11,742 bases of DNA from an uncultured Prevotellaceae bacterium (GCA_946407325.1 CAMJNN010000034.1:1-11742), one strand, 5' to 3'; positions 1 through 7,151 are shown, numbered from the stretch's first letter. The notes: generated from the letters alone by a model not told the origin. Made by a program: numbers and translations.

Positions 1-131
1 GCAAGCGTCTTCTCAGCCTCAGTCTGATTGCTTGTATAGTTGATAATCACCTGATAACCCTCTTGGGCCAGTCTTACTGTGATGGCTCTGCCAATGCCTC
101 GGCTACCACCTGTTACTAATGCATACTTCAT
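1..131 (-). CDS. FabG-like SDR family 3-oxoacyl-ACP reductase, N-terminal part only
   Basis: About 43 codons of a gene that runs off the left edge of the window. The reading begins MKYALVTGGSRGIGRA, the classical short-chain dehydrogenase N-terminus: beta strand, then the TGGSRGIG nucleotide-binding loop (residues 7-14), followed by a second strand ending in INYTSN, a pattern usual for NADPH-preferring FabG enzymes. In a type II fatty-acid-like pathway such an enzyme reduces the 3-ketoacyl-ACP made by the ketosynthase to 3-hydroxyacyl-ACP, in the cytosol. The ATG (131-129) overlaps the stop of the preceding oxidoreductase as ATGA, so it is very probably the last visible gene of the same operon and translationally coupled. 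The catalytic Ser-Tyr-Lys lies outside the window, so activity cannot be judged. Family assignment is secure; the pathway role is inferred from its neighbours. Confidence 0.85.
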   Translation of the reverse strand, partial: MKYALVTGGSRGIGRAITVRLAQEGYQVIINYTSNQTEAEKTL

Positions 132-1582
132 TTTATTATTGCTTGTATATAGTTTTTTCCTAATAATTCACTGCATGTATGCAGTGCTGTCATTGTCACA
201 CCCTCTACACCGTGCAGCATTAGGCTCTGCCCTGTCAGCAGGAGGTTGGGGATGGGGGTTCGTGGCGACAGTATAGTCAGCAAAGGATTATGATAATCCT
301 TGCGCACACCGTAGGCCGATCCACAAGGGGTAAGCGTATAGTCGTGGTAGGTCAGCGGTGTACTGGTATAGCGCTTCTCCACCATGTTGCCTAATTGTGG
401 TATAACCGTTTCTGCCAGGCTAATACACTCGTCGGCAAGATGGTCTTTCAGCTGTTCGTAGGCTTCACCACGATGTCCGATGGTGGTGTTCTCCCAAGGT
501 TCGCACATGCTCCACGGCATAGGGGTGAGCAGGTCTATCTGGCGGGCATCATTACCTTCTTCCGGTACACGACAAGCTATCATCAAACCATTGACCATCT
601 TCTGCCAATCACCGTTGGCGGCACTCATCTCCTCGAGTAAAGTCCATACGTTCGGCTTCCTATAGACATATTTGTTGTGGTTGAAATAAGGCAATGCGCC
701 TTTTTTCAGTACCAGCGAGACGGTAAATATGCCAAAGCTGTTCTCTAAGGTGTTGATGCGTCGGCGGAACGTGTTCTTTACCAGGTGCGAATCACCCAGC
801 CACTTGAATGTCTCCTGCGGGTGTACATCACTGATAAACGATGTGCCCTCATAGATCTCGCCATTCGTGCATCTGACGGCATCTATATGGCCTTCCTTTT
901 CTATCAGTTCTTCGACTTCAGCACGACAGATAACCTCTCCGCCCAGATTCTTGATATTGTTGACTAACGTCTGCACAATCGGCTCTCCACCGCCACGCAG
1001 TCGCCAGCTGCTGCCTATATAACTGCTCATGCCATGAGCAAAGGTGAATAGGGGTAATGAGTCCTTACGAAGCTCCATCTTCATGGCTGAGCCCGATAGC
1101 ACATTGATGAGCAGTGGGTCGTGGAAGAGTGACTGCAAATAGTCGTAGGCGCAGATGTGACCAATTTCCTCCATGGGGGGCAGGCGGCGCAACATCTCCA
1201 CATACTGCTTCAACGCCTGTATCTCGTGTGGGAAATACTCACCCAACGTGTTGGCAAAGCGGTCATAGCCCTCAGCCATTGGGAAGGTCTGCTGTCCGAT
1301 AGTCACAAGGTCGAAGCCGTCAGCATCCAACCGTACCCAAGGCAACTGCATCAGTCCCAGGTGTGAGAACACACTATGCAGTGGTTGTCCCTCTGCCAGT
1401 CCGCCCACATAGTGGAAGCCGGTATCGAATGATAAGCCGTCGCGCTGGAAGGTTTGCAAACAACCTCCCAGATGTGCCTGACGCTCCAATACCAGTACAC
1501 GCTTTCCCTCACGTGCCAACAGCGAGCCACATACCAGCCCACCCAGTCCGCTACCTATGATCACAACATCATATCTCATCAT
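128..1582 (-). CDS. CrtI/phytoene-desaturase-like FAD-dependent oxidoreductase
   Basis: A 484-residue flavoprotein of the phytoene desaturase / carotenoid isomerase / retinol saturase family. The N-terminus has the dinucleotide-binding signature GSGLGG (residues 10-15) with the ribose-binding Glu at 33, followed by the family's LGG turn (38-40). Near the C-terminus, residues about 444-475, is the second FAD-contact region (NLLLTGQS then HGVEGVTMTA). The length is normal for the family and the gene looks intact. Homologues occur in aryl-polyene and flexirubin-type clusters of Bacteroidetes, where a role in desaturating, saturating or isomerising a polyene chain is plausible but, to my knowledge, unproven. 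No carotenoid genes such as phytoene synthase are visible here, so carotenoid synthesis is not supported. The ATG at 1582 overlaps the exporter stop as ATGA; the next codon is also ATG, so the exact start is uncertain by one residue. Probably cytosolic or membrane-associated. Confidence 0.87.
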   Translation of the reverse strand: MMRYDVVIIGSGLGGLVCGSLLAREGKRVLVLERQAHLGGCLQTFQRDGLSFDTGFHYVGGLAEGQPLHSVFSHLGLMQLPWVRLDADGFDLVTIGQQTFPMAEGYDRFANTLGEYFPHEIQALKQYVEMLRRLPPMEEIGHICAYDYLQSLFHDPLLINVLSGSAMKMELRKDSLPLFTFAHGMSSYIGSSWRLRGGGEPIVQTLVNNIKNLGGEVICRAEVEELIEKEGHIDAVRCTNGEIYEGTSFISDVHPQETFKWLGDSHLVKNTFRRRINTLENSFGIFTVSLVLKKGALPYFNHNKYVYRKPNVWTLLEEMSAANGDWQKMVNGLMIACRVPEEGNDARQIDLLTPMPWSMCEPWENTTIGHRGEAYEQLKDHLADECISLAETVIPQLGNMVEKRYTSTPLTYHDYTLTPCGSAYGVRKDYHNPLLTILSPRTPIPNLLLTGQSLMLHGVEGVTMTALHTCSELLGKNYIQAIIK

Positions 1583-4041
1583 TGGTGCTTGTTAAGCCAA
1601 CGATAGATGGCAGGTTGTAGGATATAGGATAGGATGACCGCAGCAAGCAGGCCAACGAGTGTGGTGAAGCCAACGCTACGGATGGCGGGGTGCTGGGCCA
1701 TCAGCATGCTGCTGACGGTAGTGATGAGTACCACTGCGCTGAGCAGAATGGCAGTCTTGTGTGACTGTAATATAGAGAAAGAGGAATGAATATGTTCGTT
1801 ATCGCTAATCAGTCCGTGCATGATGAAGATGCTGTAATCTACACCGATACCGAAGATAAAGGTGGAGATGATGATGCTGATGAGGTTGAACTGCACGTTG
1901 AAGAATACCATAACGCCCAATACGATGAGCCAGCTAAGCAGGATAGGTGCAAAGGCCAGCAGCGTATGACGAGCATTGAAATGGAACGATACACACAACA
2001 CGATCAAGACAAAAGCCATGGAAAGCCATTGCAGCAAGTTAAAGTCCTCGCTCATCTCGATCAGTGTGTCGGTGGTATAGTAGTAAGTGTCAAGTACCAG
2101 CAGGTTAGGCTCCTTGGCGATGGCATCGCAGATGCGCATATAATCGCTCTCGCTGCTGCGCACGGAGTCGTTCTCACAACGCACAGAGGTGAATACAAGG
2201 TAGTCGCCACCATACGACTGTTCGGTGAGTGTTGACTGGTAGCCTTCTGGTATGATGCCTGCATCGTAGAGCGCATCGGGCTCGTAATCACGGGTAGCTG
2301 CCTCAAAGAAGGGCTCGAAGGCATTGGCATTGATACCAGCCTGTGGTGCCGTTTCAGCTATCAGTCGGCTCACTTGTGCCAGGCGTTCGTCTGTCCAGTA
2401 TTGCTTCCAGGCATCGATGCGCTCCTGTTGCTGCTGCAGTGGAACGAAAATCATGTTTGTGCTGGTGTAGCTCTTTACGAGTCCCAACTGTTGCAGAGAG
2501 TCGAGCTTGTGGTCGAGGATGGCAAAGTTCTCAATCGCTTCTTCCATCGAGCGTCCCTGACTGGCAAAGTATTTGGACTTGTCGTTGGTATAGGTCTTGT
2601 CACGAAGTACCTGCTCAGAGTGTTCTGTCATAGGATGGTCATACCCCAGGTTGTGCATGTCGGCATCAAAACGGGTGCCACCTGCCAGAAAGGCACCAAC
2701 ACAGACCACCGTTACTAAAAGAATAACGGCTATCAGCGGTTTCTTACGGTCGAAAGGATAGCTGATGAAGGAAGAAGTAAGATGTAAGAAGGATGATGTT
2801 TGTCTTTTTCTTAACAGCTGTGGTAGATAGATAAGCGAGAACAATGTGGTGCCTAAAATAGCAAAGGCCGCAAACAATCCGAAGTCGCGCAGTAGGTCGG
2901 TCTTGACAAACAGCAATCCGGCAAAAGAACCGATGGTGGTCAGACAGCCCAGCAGCACAGGCTTCACCTGGTCGTTGAGCAACTGCTCTGTGTCGTCAAC
3001 AAACTGTTGGTGGGTCAATACGTGGAGCACGTAGCTGAGTGCCACGCCTAACACCACACCTCCGATGCCGAGTGCCAACAGCGAGAACTCGCCTTTCAGC
3101 CAGTACATCATGGAGAGGCCAAACAATGTGCCGAAAACGACAGGCAACAGGAGTAGGGGGATGGTGTCCCAACGACGGAAGCAGAACAACAGGAATACCA
3201 GTACCAGTAGGAGCGCTCCTGCTATGGTGGTGGTAAGATCTTGCTTGATCTGTGTAGAGTTATAGAAACCACTGGCTGGTGTGCCGTGATATGATATTTG
3301 CACCGCTGGGTAGCTCTTGGCAAACTGTTCAATCTGTGTGTTCAGCAGTTGGAACATAGCCGAGCCCTGTCCGGTGTTGGTAGCCGAATAGCGTGGGGTG
3401 ATGAAGGCGATGCATACGGTGGAATCGGGAACAAAGAAATGATTGTCGATGGTCTTGTAGCTGCCGCCAGCGCTCAATAAAGGCTCCATCTGGTCGGCCA
3501 GTACATTGCGCATGCCCATCGGGTCCATCAGGATCAGCTCAGGGAACATCTCGCCAAACTCACCCGTCAGGTCCTCTCTGTTCTGCAGCATCTGTTGGGT
3601 AAAGTGCTCCCGGGTGAATAGGGTATCGAAACGTGCATAGACCGAGGTGTCAATATAGGAGGGCAGGTGTTCTGTCAAATAGTCGATACCATCAGGAATC
3701 AGGTCATCATCCAACTGGTAGAAGATGTCGCCAATGGTTTGGTTCACACTATCATGTAGCAACAAGGAATCTACAAATTCGTCGCATACCTCTGTTAGTA
3801 GCTCAGAATCGTTGCCTTCAAACAATAGAAAAACCTTGTCTTTGATTTTTAGGTCGGCAAATGCCAGTTTCGTCGTACCGTCCTCATTCTTCGACGAGGG
3901 CATTAGCTTATTGATGTCTTCTTCCAGATGAAGTTGTGTGGCAAAATAGCCGAAGAACAGGAAGAGGGCAATCATGGACAGCCAACATACTGCCTTGTGA
4001 CTGCTGAAATACCGTGAGAGACGAATAAACAGTCCTGTCAT
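1579..4041 (-). CDS. MMPL/RND-superfamily lipid exporter
   Basis: An 820-residue inner-membrane protein with the MMPL/RND duplicated layout. There is one membrane helix near residues 17-36, a large periplasmic domain to about 268, five helices to about 408, then helix 7 (435-454), a second periplasmic domain, and five more helices (about 668-808). After helix 1 comes the typical MMPL segment EEDINKLMPS. Helix 10 carries GIGVDY (731-736), in which the Asp-Tyr pair is known from mycobacterial MmpL3 as part of the proton relay. The matching place in helix 4 reads GVALS (332-336), so the pair is missing from the first half. Such exporters are regular members of aryl-polyene and flexirubin clusters and are thought to move the lipid-linked pigment outward. 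The start overlaps the hotdog gene stop (ATGA), and the stop overlaps the oxidoreductase start. The family is certain; the substrate is inferred. Confidence 0.9.
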   Translation of the reverse strand: MTGLFIRLSRYFSSHKAVCWLSMIALFLFFGYFATQLHLEEDINKLMPSSKNEDGTTKLAFADLKIKDKVFLLFEGNDSELLTEVCDEFVDSLLLHDSVNQTIGDIFYQLDDDLIPDGIDYLTEHLPSYIDTSVYARFDTLFTREHFTQQMLQNREDLTGEFGEMFPELILMDPMGMRNVLADQMEPLLSAGGSYKTIDNHFFVPDSTVCIAFITPRYSATNTGQGSAMFQLLNTQIEQFAKSYPAVQISYHGTPASGFYNSTQIKQDLTTTIAGALLLVLVFLLFCFRRWDTIPLLLLPVVFGTLFGLSMMYWLKGEFSLLALGIGGVVLGVALSYVLHVLTHQQFVDDTEQLLNDQVKPVLLGCLTTIGSFAGLLFVKTDLLRDFGLFAAFAILGTTLFSLIYLPQLLRKRQTSSFLHLTSSFISYPFDRKKPLIAVILLVTVVCVGAFLAGGTRFDADMHNLGYDHPMTEHSEQVLRDKTYTNDKSKYFASQGRSMEEAIENFAILDHKLDSLQQLGLVKSYTSTNMIFVPLQQQQERIDAWKQYWTDERLAQVSRLIAETAPQAGINANAFEPFFEAATRDYEPDALYDAGIIPEGYQSTLTEQSYGGDYLVFTSVRCENDSVRSSESDYMRICDAIAKEPNLLVLDTYYYTTDTLIEMSEDFNLLQWLSMAFVLIVLCVSFHFNARHTLLAFAPILLSWLIVLGVMVFFNVQFNLISIIISTFIFGIGVDYSIFIMHGLISDNEHIHSSFSILQSHKTAILLSAVVLITTVSSMLMAQHPAIRSVGFTTLVGLLAAVILSYILQPAIYRWLNKHQ

Positions 4042-4484
4042 TGCATGAATATCTTCAGTTGAATGTCGGCTATCAGCTCATCACCCACAAAAGTCTGACC
4101 TGTAGCCAGGGTTACGTTTCCGAAAGAGAACCCAAATGTAACAGTACTTTTCAGTTTCTCACCCAACCGTGGACGACGATGACACTCAAATTGCTTCACT
4201 TCACCAATCAGTCCAACGGGAGGAGGTGGGGCTTTTTCCAGGTCCTCACCCGCGGGAGAAGCTTGCATCAATGCCTTATAACCGGAAAGGGCAGAACAAG
4301 ACTGGGCAAGATGCTCAATAAGTCCTGTCTCTGCCATGGTACCGTCAGGCAAGATAAAATAATTGTCAGGACATACACTTAACGCTGTGCCGGCACTGTT
4401 GTCGTCACATTCCTCAAACTCGTCAACCATTATGAACGGTTCTCGTTGAGGAATCAGGAGCTTGATGTCCTCACCTTTCATCAT
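4038..4484 (-). CDS. FabZ/ApeP-like hotdog-fold protein, putative 3-hydroxyacyl-ACP dehydratase
   Basis: A 148-residue protein of the FabA/FabZ hotdog superfamily. It opens with IPQREPFIMVD (residues 11-21), the counterpart of the FabZ segment IPHRYPFLLVD. It also has GLIEHLAQ (54-61), counterpart of IIEAMAQ, and a PVGLIGEVKQF strand (89-99). The conserved Glu (57) is present, but the GHFPxHPxxPG motif that supplies the catalytic His of FabZ is not; 14 residues before the Glu there is a Phe. It could be a divergent dehydratase of the type found in aryl-polyene clusters, or a partner subunit without activity. The reading frame can be extended to a TTG at 4496, but two consecutive ATGs at 4484 and 4481 are better starts; I chose the first. 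A run of four prolines lies at 86-89. It follows the ACP gene by 22 bases and overlaps the exporter start (ATGA). Confidence 0.82.
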   Translation of the reverse strand: MMKGEDIKLLIPQREPFIMVDEFEECDDNSAGTALSVCPDNYFILPDGTMAETGLIEHLAQSCSALSGYKALMQASPAGEDLEKAPPPPVGLIGEVKQFECHRRPRLGEKLKSTVTFGFSFGNVTLATGQTFVGDELIADIQLKIFMQ

Positions 4485-4494
4485 TACTAAAGTC

Positions 4495-4514
4495 AATTAT
4501 TTCTAATTATTTCT
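4495..4514. repeat. Perfect 10-bp tandem duplication across the ACP stop codon
   Basis: The decamer aattatttct occurs twice head to tail on the plus strand (4495-4504 and 4505-4514). The left copy lies in the short gap before the hotdog gene; the right copy contains the ACP stop codon TAA (minus strand) and the last lysine codon. It looks like a simple local duplication by replication slippage, and it makes the spacer between the two genes AT-rich. No function is evident. Confidence 0.8.
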
Positions 4515-4752
4515 GATGCTGCTCGATGTAGTCGTACAGATCGTTGAAGGTATGTATGTTCTTCAGGTCCTCAACAGGGATGGTGATCTTATAGGTGTAC
4601 TGCACCAAAGCGATCAAATCTACCAGGTTGATACTGTCAAGGTTCAAAGCATCCTTCAGGTTGGCATCAGGTGCGAAGTTGCTATCTTCGGTTTCAAACT
4701 CTTCTGCCAACAGACTGTTTACTTGTTCAATAATTTCTTCTCTCGTTTTCAT
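4507..4752 (-). CDS. Acyl carrier protein, pathway-specific
   Basis: An 81-residue acyl carrier protein, acidic and four-helical by pattern. The phosphopantetheine site is in LNLDSINLVDL, with Ser40 as the attachment residue; the motif is DSI, where housekeeping AcpP has DSL. The C-terminus (IPVEDLKNIHTFNDLYDYI) matches helices III-IV, including the usual hydrophobic and acidic positions. The open frame extends upstream to a TTG at 4782, but this would give an N-terminus out of keeping with ACPs and would overlap the ketosynthase stop, so I take the ATG at 4752. The gene sits 26 bases after the ketosynthase gene and 22 bases before the hotdog gene. It therefore most likely carries the growing chain for these enzymes, distinct from the primary fatty-acid AcpP. 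Aryl-polyene clusters often carry two ACPs; a second could lie outside the window. Confidence 0.93.
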   Translation of the reverse strand: MKTREEIIEQVNSLLAEEFETEDSNFAPDANLKDALNLDSINLVDLIALVQYTYKITIPVEDLKNIHTFNDLYDYIEQHQK

Positions 4753-4770
4753 AAAACTAATTATTAATTT

Positions 4771-4791
4771 ATCAATTTTCAATTCTCAATA
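4771..4791. repeat. Degenerate 7-bp tandem repeat (TCAATT type)
   Basis: Three consecutive heptamers on the plus strand, atcaatt, ttcaatt and ctcaata, occupy the gap between the ketosynthase and ACP genes and run into the last codons of the ketosynthase gene, where they encode its AsnIleGluAsn end. Strings of this TCAATT-type heptamer are, from general familiarity, common in intergenic regions of Bacteroidetes genomes, which supports the taxonomic guess. Its function is unknown. It sits just upstream of the ACP start and could act as an unstructured AT-rich leader for translation. Confidence 0.65.
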
Positions 4792-6005
4792 TTCTTCACA
4801 ATAAGCGTGGAATTGGTGCCACCAAAGCCGAACGAGTTGCTTAGGAACATATCGAAATGCTGCTCTTTGGTTTCGGGGACAACGTTGATGCATTGGGTCA
4901 CCTCATCTGGATGCTCAAAGTTCAAGGATCCACCGATGAAGTCGTTCTTCATCATCATCATGGAATAAATGATTTCTGATGCTCCTGCCATCCACATTTC
5001 GTGACCTGTCTGGCTCTTTGTTGAGGTAACAGGTACCTTGTAATCACCAAACACTTGTGCGATGGCTTCGGCCTCACGGCTGTCACCGATGGGTGTAGAG
5101 GTGGCATGGGCATTCACATAGCCAATCTCACGAGGTGTAACACCTGCACTCTCCAGACAACGTACGAGTGAACGGGCAGGACCCTCCACGTTGGGGGTAG
5201 AGATGTGATCGCCATTGCCCGAGAATCCCCAGCCTAAAATCTCTGCCAAGATAGGTGCACCGCGACGAACAGCATGTTCATAGCTTTCAATGATTACGGT
5301 AGCTGCACCGCCACTGGGCACCAGTCCGTCACGGTCGCGGTCGAACGGACGACTGGCTTTGGTAGGGTCGTCGATGCGTGTAGAGAAGGTCTGCAAGGCA
5401 TCAAATGAGGCAATGCCGTACATGTTGTTTTCTTCTGCACCGCCACAGATGATGCAATCCTGCAAGCCGTTCTTGATAAGCAGGAAGCCCAGACCCAACG
5501 ACTGCGATCCACTGGCGCAGGCTGCTGAGGCTGTAAGGTTGATACCTTTCAGATGGAACAATGTTGCCAGGTTCATCGTAACCGTCGAGTTCATCGACTG
5601 GAAGATAGCGCCCGAACCACAGGCAGCTGTTGAGCCTGCCTGACGGAACTTATCCATGGCTACCATGGTAGATTCAGCCACAGAGTCGTTGCCATAGATG
5701 ACACCCACCTCATGGGCATCAATATAATCTTGTGTTAGTTGAGCCTGCTCTAATGCTTGTACCGTTGCCATATAGGCATATTGTGCCTCTTCGGGCATCA
5801 TCTGTCGCACGTTGCGGCTCAATACCTTCTTCAAATCTGGTTTAGGAACATTGGCACAGATGGGGGAGCGGAATCCTGCATCCTTGCGCTCCTGACTGAA
5901 CACGATGCCGCTCTTTCCCTCGTACAATGATTGGCGCACCTCATCAAGTGTCGTGCCGATACACGACCAGATGCCCATTCCTGTTATCACAACTCTTCTT
6001 TCCAT
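4779..6005 (-). CDS. Beta-ketoacyl-ACP synthase, FabF (KAS II) type
   Basis: A 408-residue condensing enzyme, close to the usual FabF length. It begins RRVVITGMGIWSCIG and has the complete thiolase-fold triad: Cys163 in ASAACASGSQS, His300 in VNAHATSTPIGD and His335 in KSQTGHEMW, with Lys330 before it. The C-terminal NSFGFGGTN loop (390-398) is intact. It should therefore decarboxylate malonyl-ACP and extend an acyl-ACP by two carbons; it is not a chain-length factor, because the Cys is kept. Two spots differ from housekeeping FabF: GDGAG becomes PSGGA (230-234), and GHLTGAAG becomes GHEMWMAG (334-341), suggesting a different acyl pocket. It starts 9 bases after the BcerS-like gene and is followed by the ACP, so it is a pathway enzyme of this operon. 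The family is certain; assignment to pigment synthesis is inferred from context. Confidence 0.93.
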   Translation of the reverse strand: MERRVVITGMGIWSCIGTTLDEVRQSLYEGKSGIVFSQERKDAGFRSPICANVPKPDLKKVLSRNVRQMMPEEAQYAYMATVQALEQAQLTQDYIDAHEVGVIYGNDSVAESTMVAMDKFRQAGSTAACGSGAIFQSMNSTVTMNLATLFHLKGINLTASAACASGSQSLGLGFLLIKNGLQDCIICGGAEENNMYGIASFDALQTFSTRIDDPTKASRPFDRDRDGLVPSGGAATVIIESYEHAVRRGAPILAEILGWGFSGNGDHISTPNVEGPARSLVRCLESAGVTPREIGYVNAHATSTPIGDSREAEAIAQVFGDYKVPVTSTKSQTGHEMWMAGASEIIYSMMMMKNDFIGGSLNFEHPDEVTQCINVVPETKEQHFDMFLSNSFGFGGTNSTLIVKNIEN

Positions 6006-6014
6006 ATCTTCTTA

Positions 6015-7151
6015 TTACTTCAATCTTTTACAATAACATCTTCTGCGTTTCACATATTTCGGATTCAGTGGTTTCCACTGTGTCAGTTCCCGCACGTTAT
6101 CCTCTAACTGAGGACCTGTCTCTGCCCATAGGAATCCTTTCTTGTTATAGATAGGGATGAGATCGTCGAAGAACAGGGCATTTACACCAAATCCTTGGTA
6201 GTCGGGTCGTACCGCCACTAATAACATCTCGGCATTGTCTTCCGGTTGCCACTTCAGTGCTTTCAGTAGAGGCCACCAGCCCGTTGGCCACAGATGGCCT
6301 TTGGCTTTTTGCATGGCCTTTGACAAACTACTCATTGTTACTGCCACACCTACGACTTCATGTTCCGCATTCAGCACCACGGAAACCAGTCGTAAGTCTA
6401 TCAGTCGGAGGTACTTGTTAACAAAGATGTCCACCTGAGCAGGGGAGAATTCCGTGAAACTGAAAATAGGCTGGTAAGCCTCATTCAGCAGATCAAAAAT
6501 TTTCTTGCCATAGCCACGTTTGATAACATCAACGAAGGTAATCTTCATGACGCTTAGTCCTATCTGCTCGCGAGCATACTGAGCCACACGGGCGTATTTA
6601 ACTGGCACTTCCTTGGGGATGCTGACGCGTATTTGTACCCAGTCAACTTCCTTCTCAAATCCCAGTTGCTCCATGTGGCGAGGGTAGTAGTCCGGATTAT
6701 AGATGGTATTCATGGAACCCGTCAAATGGAAATCTTCTACGAGCATGCCTTCCTTGTCAAAGTCGGTAATGCCTAACGGTCCGTGTATCGTGTCCATGCC
6801 TTGCGACAGTCCCCATTGACTGACTGCATCTATCAAAGCCTTTGAAACTTCGAGGTCATCGATAAATTCAATCATGGAAAACCTAACGCTCTGTTGCTGC
6901 CACTTCTCGTTGGCCTTGCGGTTGATGATACCCACGATGCGCCCTACAGCCACTCCGTCACGATAGGCCACGAAGGGTTGAATCATTGAGAAACTATGGG
7001 CAGGGTTTTTCTTGGGATTGAAGATGTCGCGGACGTCGCTCTCCAGATCTGGCACGTATTGCGGACAATTGTTATAGATAGCATAGGGCAGACGGATGAA
7101 ATCATCCATCTCGCGCTTACAACTTACTTTTACAACGACGATTCTTTTCAT
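6015..7151 (-). CDS. BcerS-like GNAT-fold N-acyltransferase (ceramide-synthase-type candidate)
   Basis: A 378-residue soluble protein, first gene of the left operon. The N-terminal pattern FIRLPYAIYNNCPQYVPDL, then an acidic DV..IF stretch, FVAYRDGVAVGRI, a GPLG...D.EGMLVEDF block (123-141) and YNPDYYPRHMEQLGF (151-165) resemble a family I know as BcerS-like/YghO-like. That family includes the Caulobacter bacterial ceramide synthase. The C-terminal half has a GNAT acyl-CoA/ACP-binding motif, VRPDYQGFGVNALFFDDL (314-331). It could acylate a long-chain amine such as sphinganine, or an amine tied to the neighbouring ACP pathway; which one cannot be told from sequence. The frame extends to a GTG at 7166, but the ATG at 7151 fits better, about 50 bases below the predicted promoter. 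The ketosynthase starts 9 bases after its stop, so the two are almost surely co-transcribed. Family recognition is from memory, not a search. Confidence 0.7.
   Translation of the reverse strand: MKRIVVVKVSCKREMDDFIRLPYAIYNNCPQYVPDLESDVRDIFNPKKNPAHSFSMIQPFVAYRDGVAVGRIVGIINRKANEKWQQQSVRFSMIEFIDDLEVSKALIDAVSQWGLSQGMDTIHGPLGITDFDKEGMLVEDFHLTGSMNTIYNPDYYPRHMEQLGFEKEVDWVQIRVSIPKEVPVKYARVAQYAREQIGLSVMKITFVDVIKRGYGKKIFDLLNEAYQPIFSFTEFSPAQVDIFVNKYLRLIDLRLVSVVLNAEHEVVGVAVTMSSLSKAMQKAKGHLWPTGWWPLLKALKWQPEDNAEMLLVAVRPDYQGFGVNALFFDDLIPIYNKKGFLWAETGPQLEDNVRELTQWKPLNPKYVKRRRCYCKRLK

Noticed and set aside
1786..2235. Plus-strand open frame of 149 codons
   Set aside because: It is antisense to the last third of the MMPL exporter gene; the His/Asp/Gln-rich translation has no recognisable domain and no leader or promoter.
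4753..4782. TTG start giving ten extra residues on the ACP
   Set aside because: The extension is encoded by the AT-rich repeat spacer, is not ACP-like and would overlap the ketosynthase stop; the ATG at 4752 gives a standard ACP.
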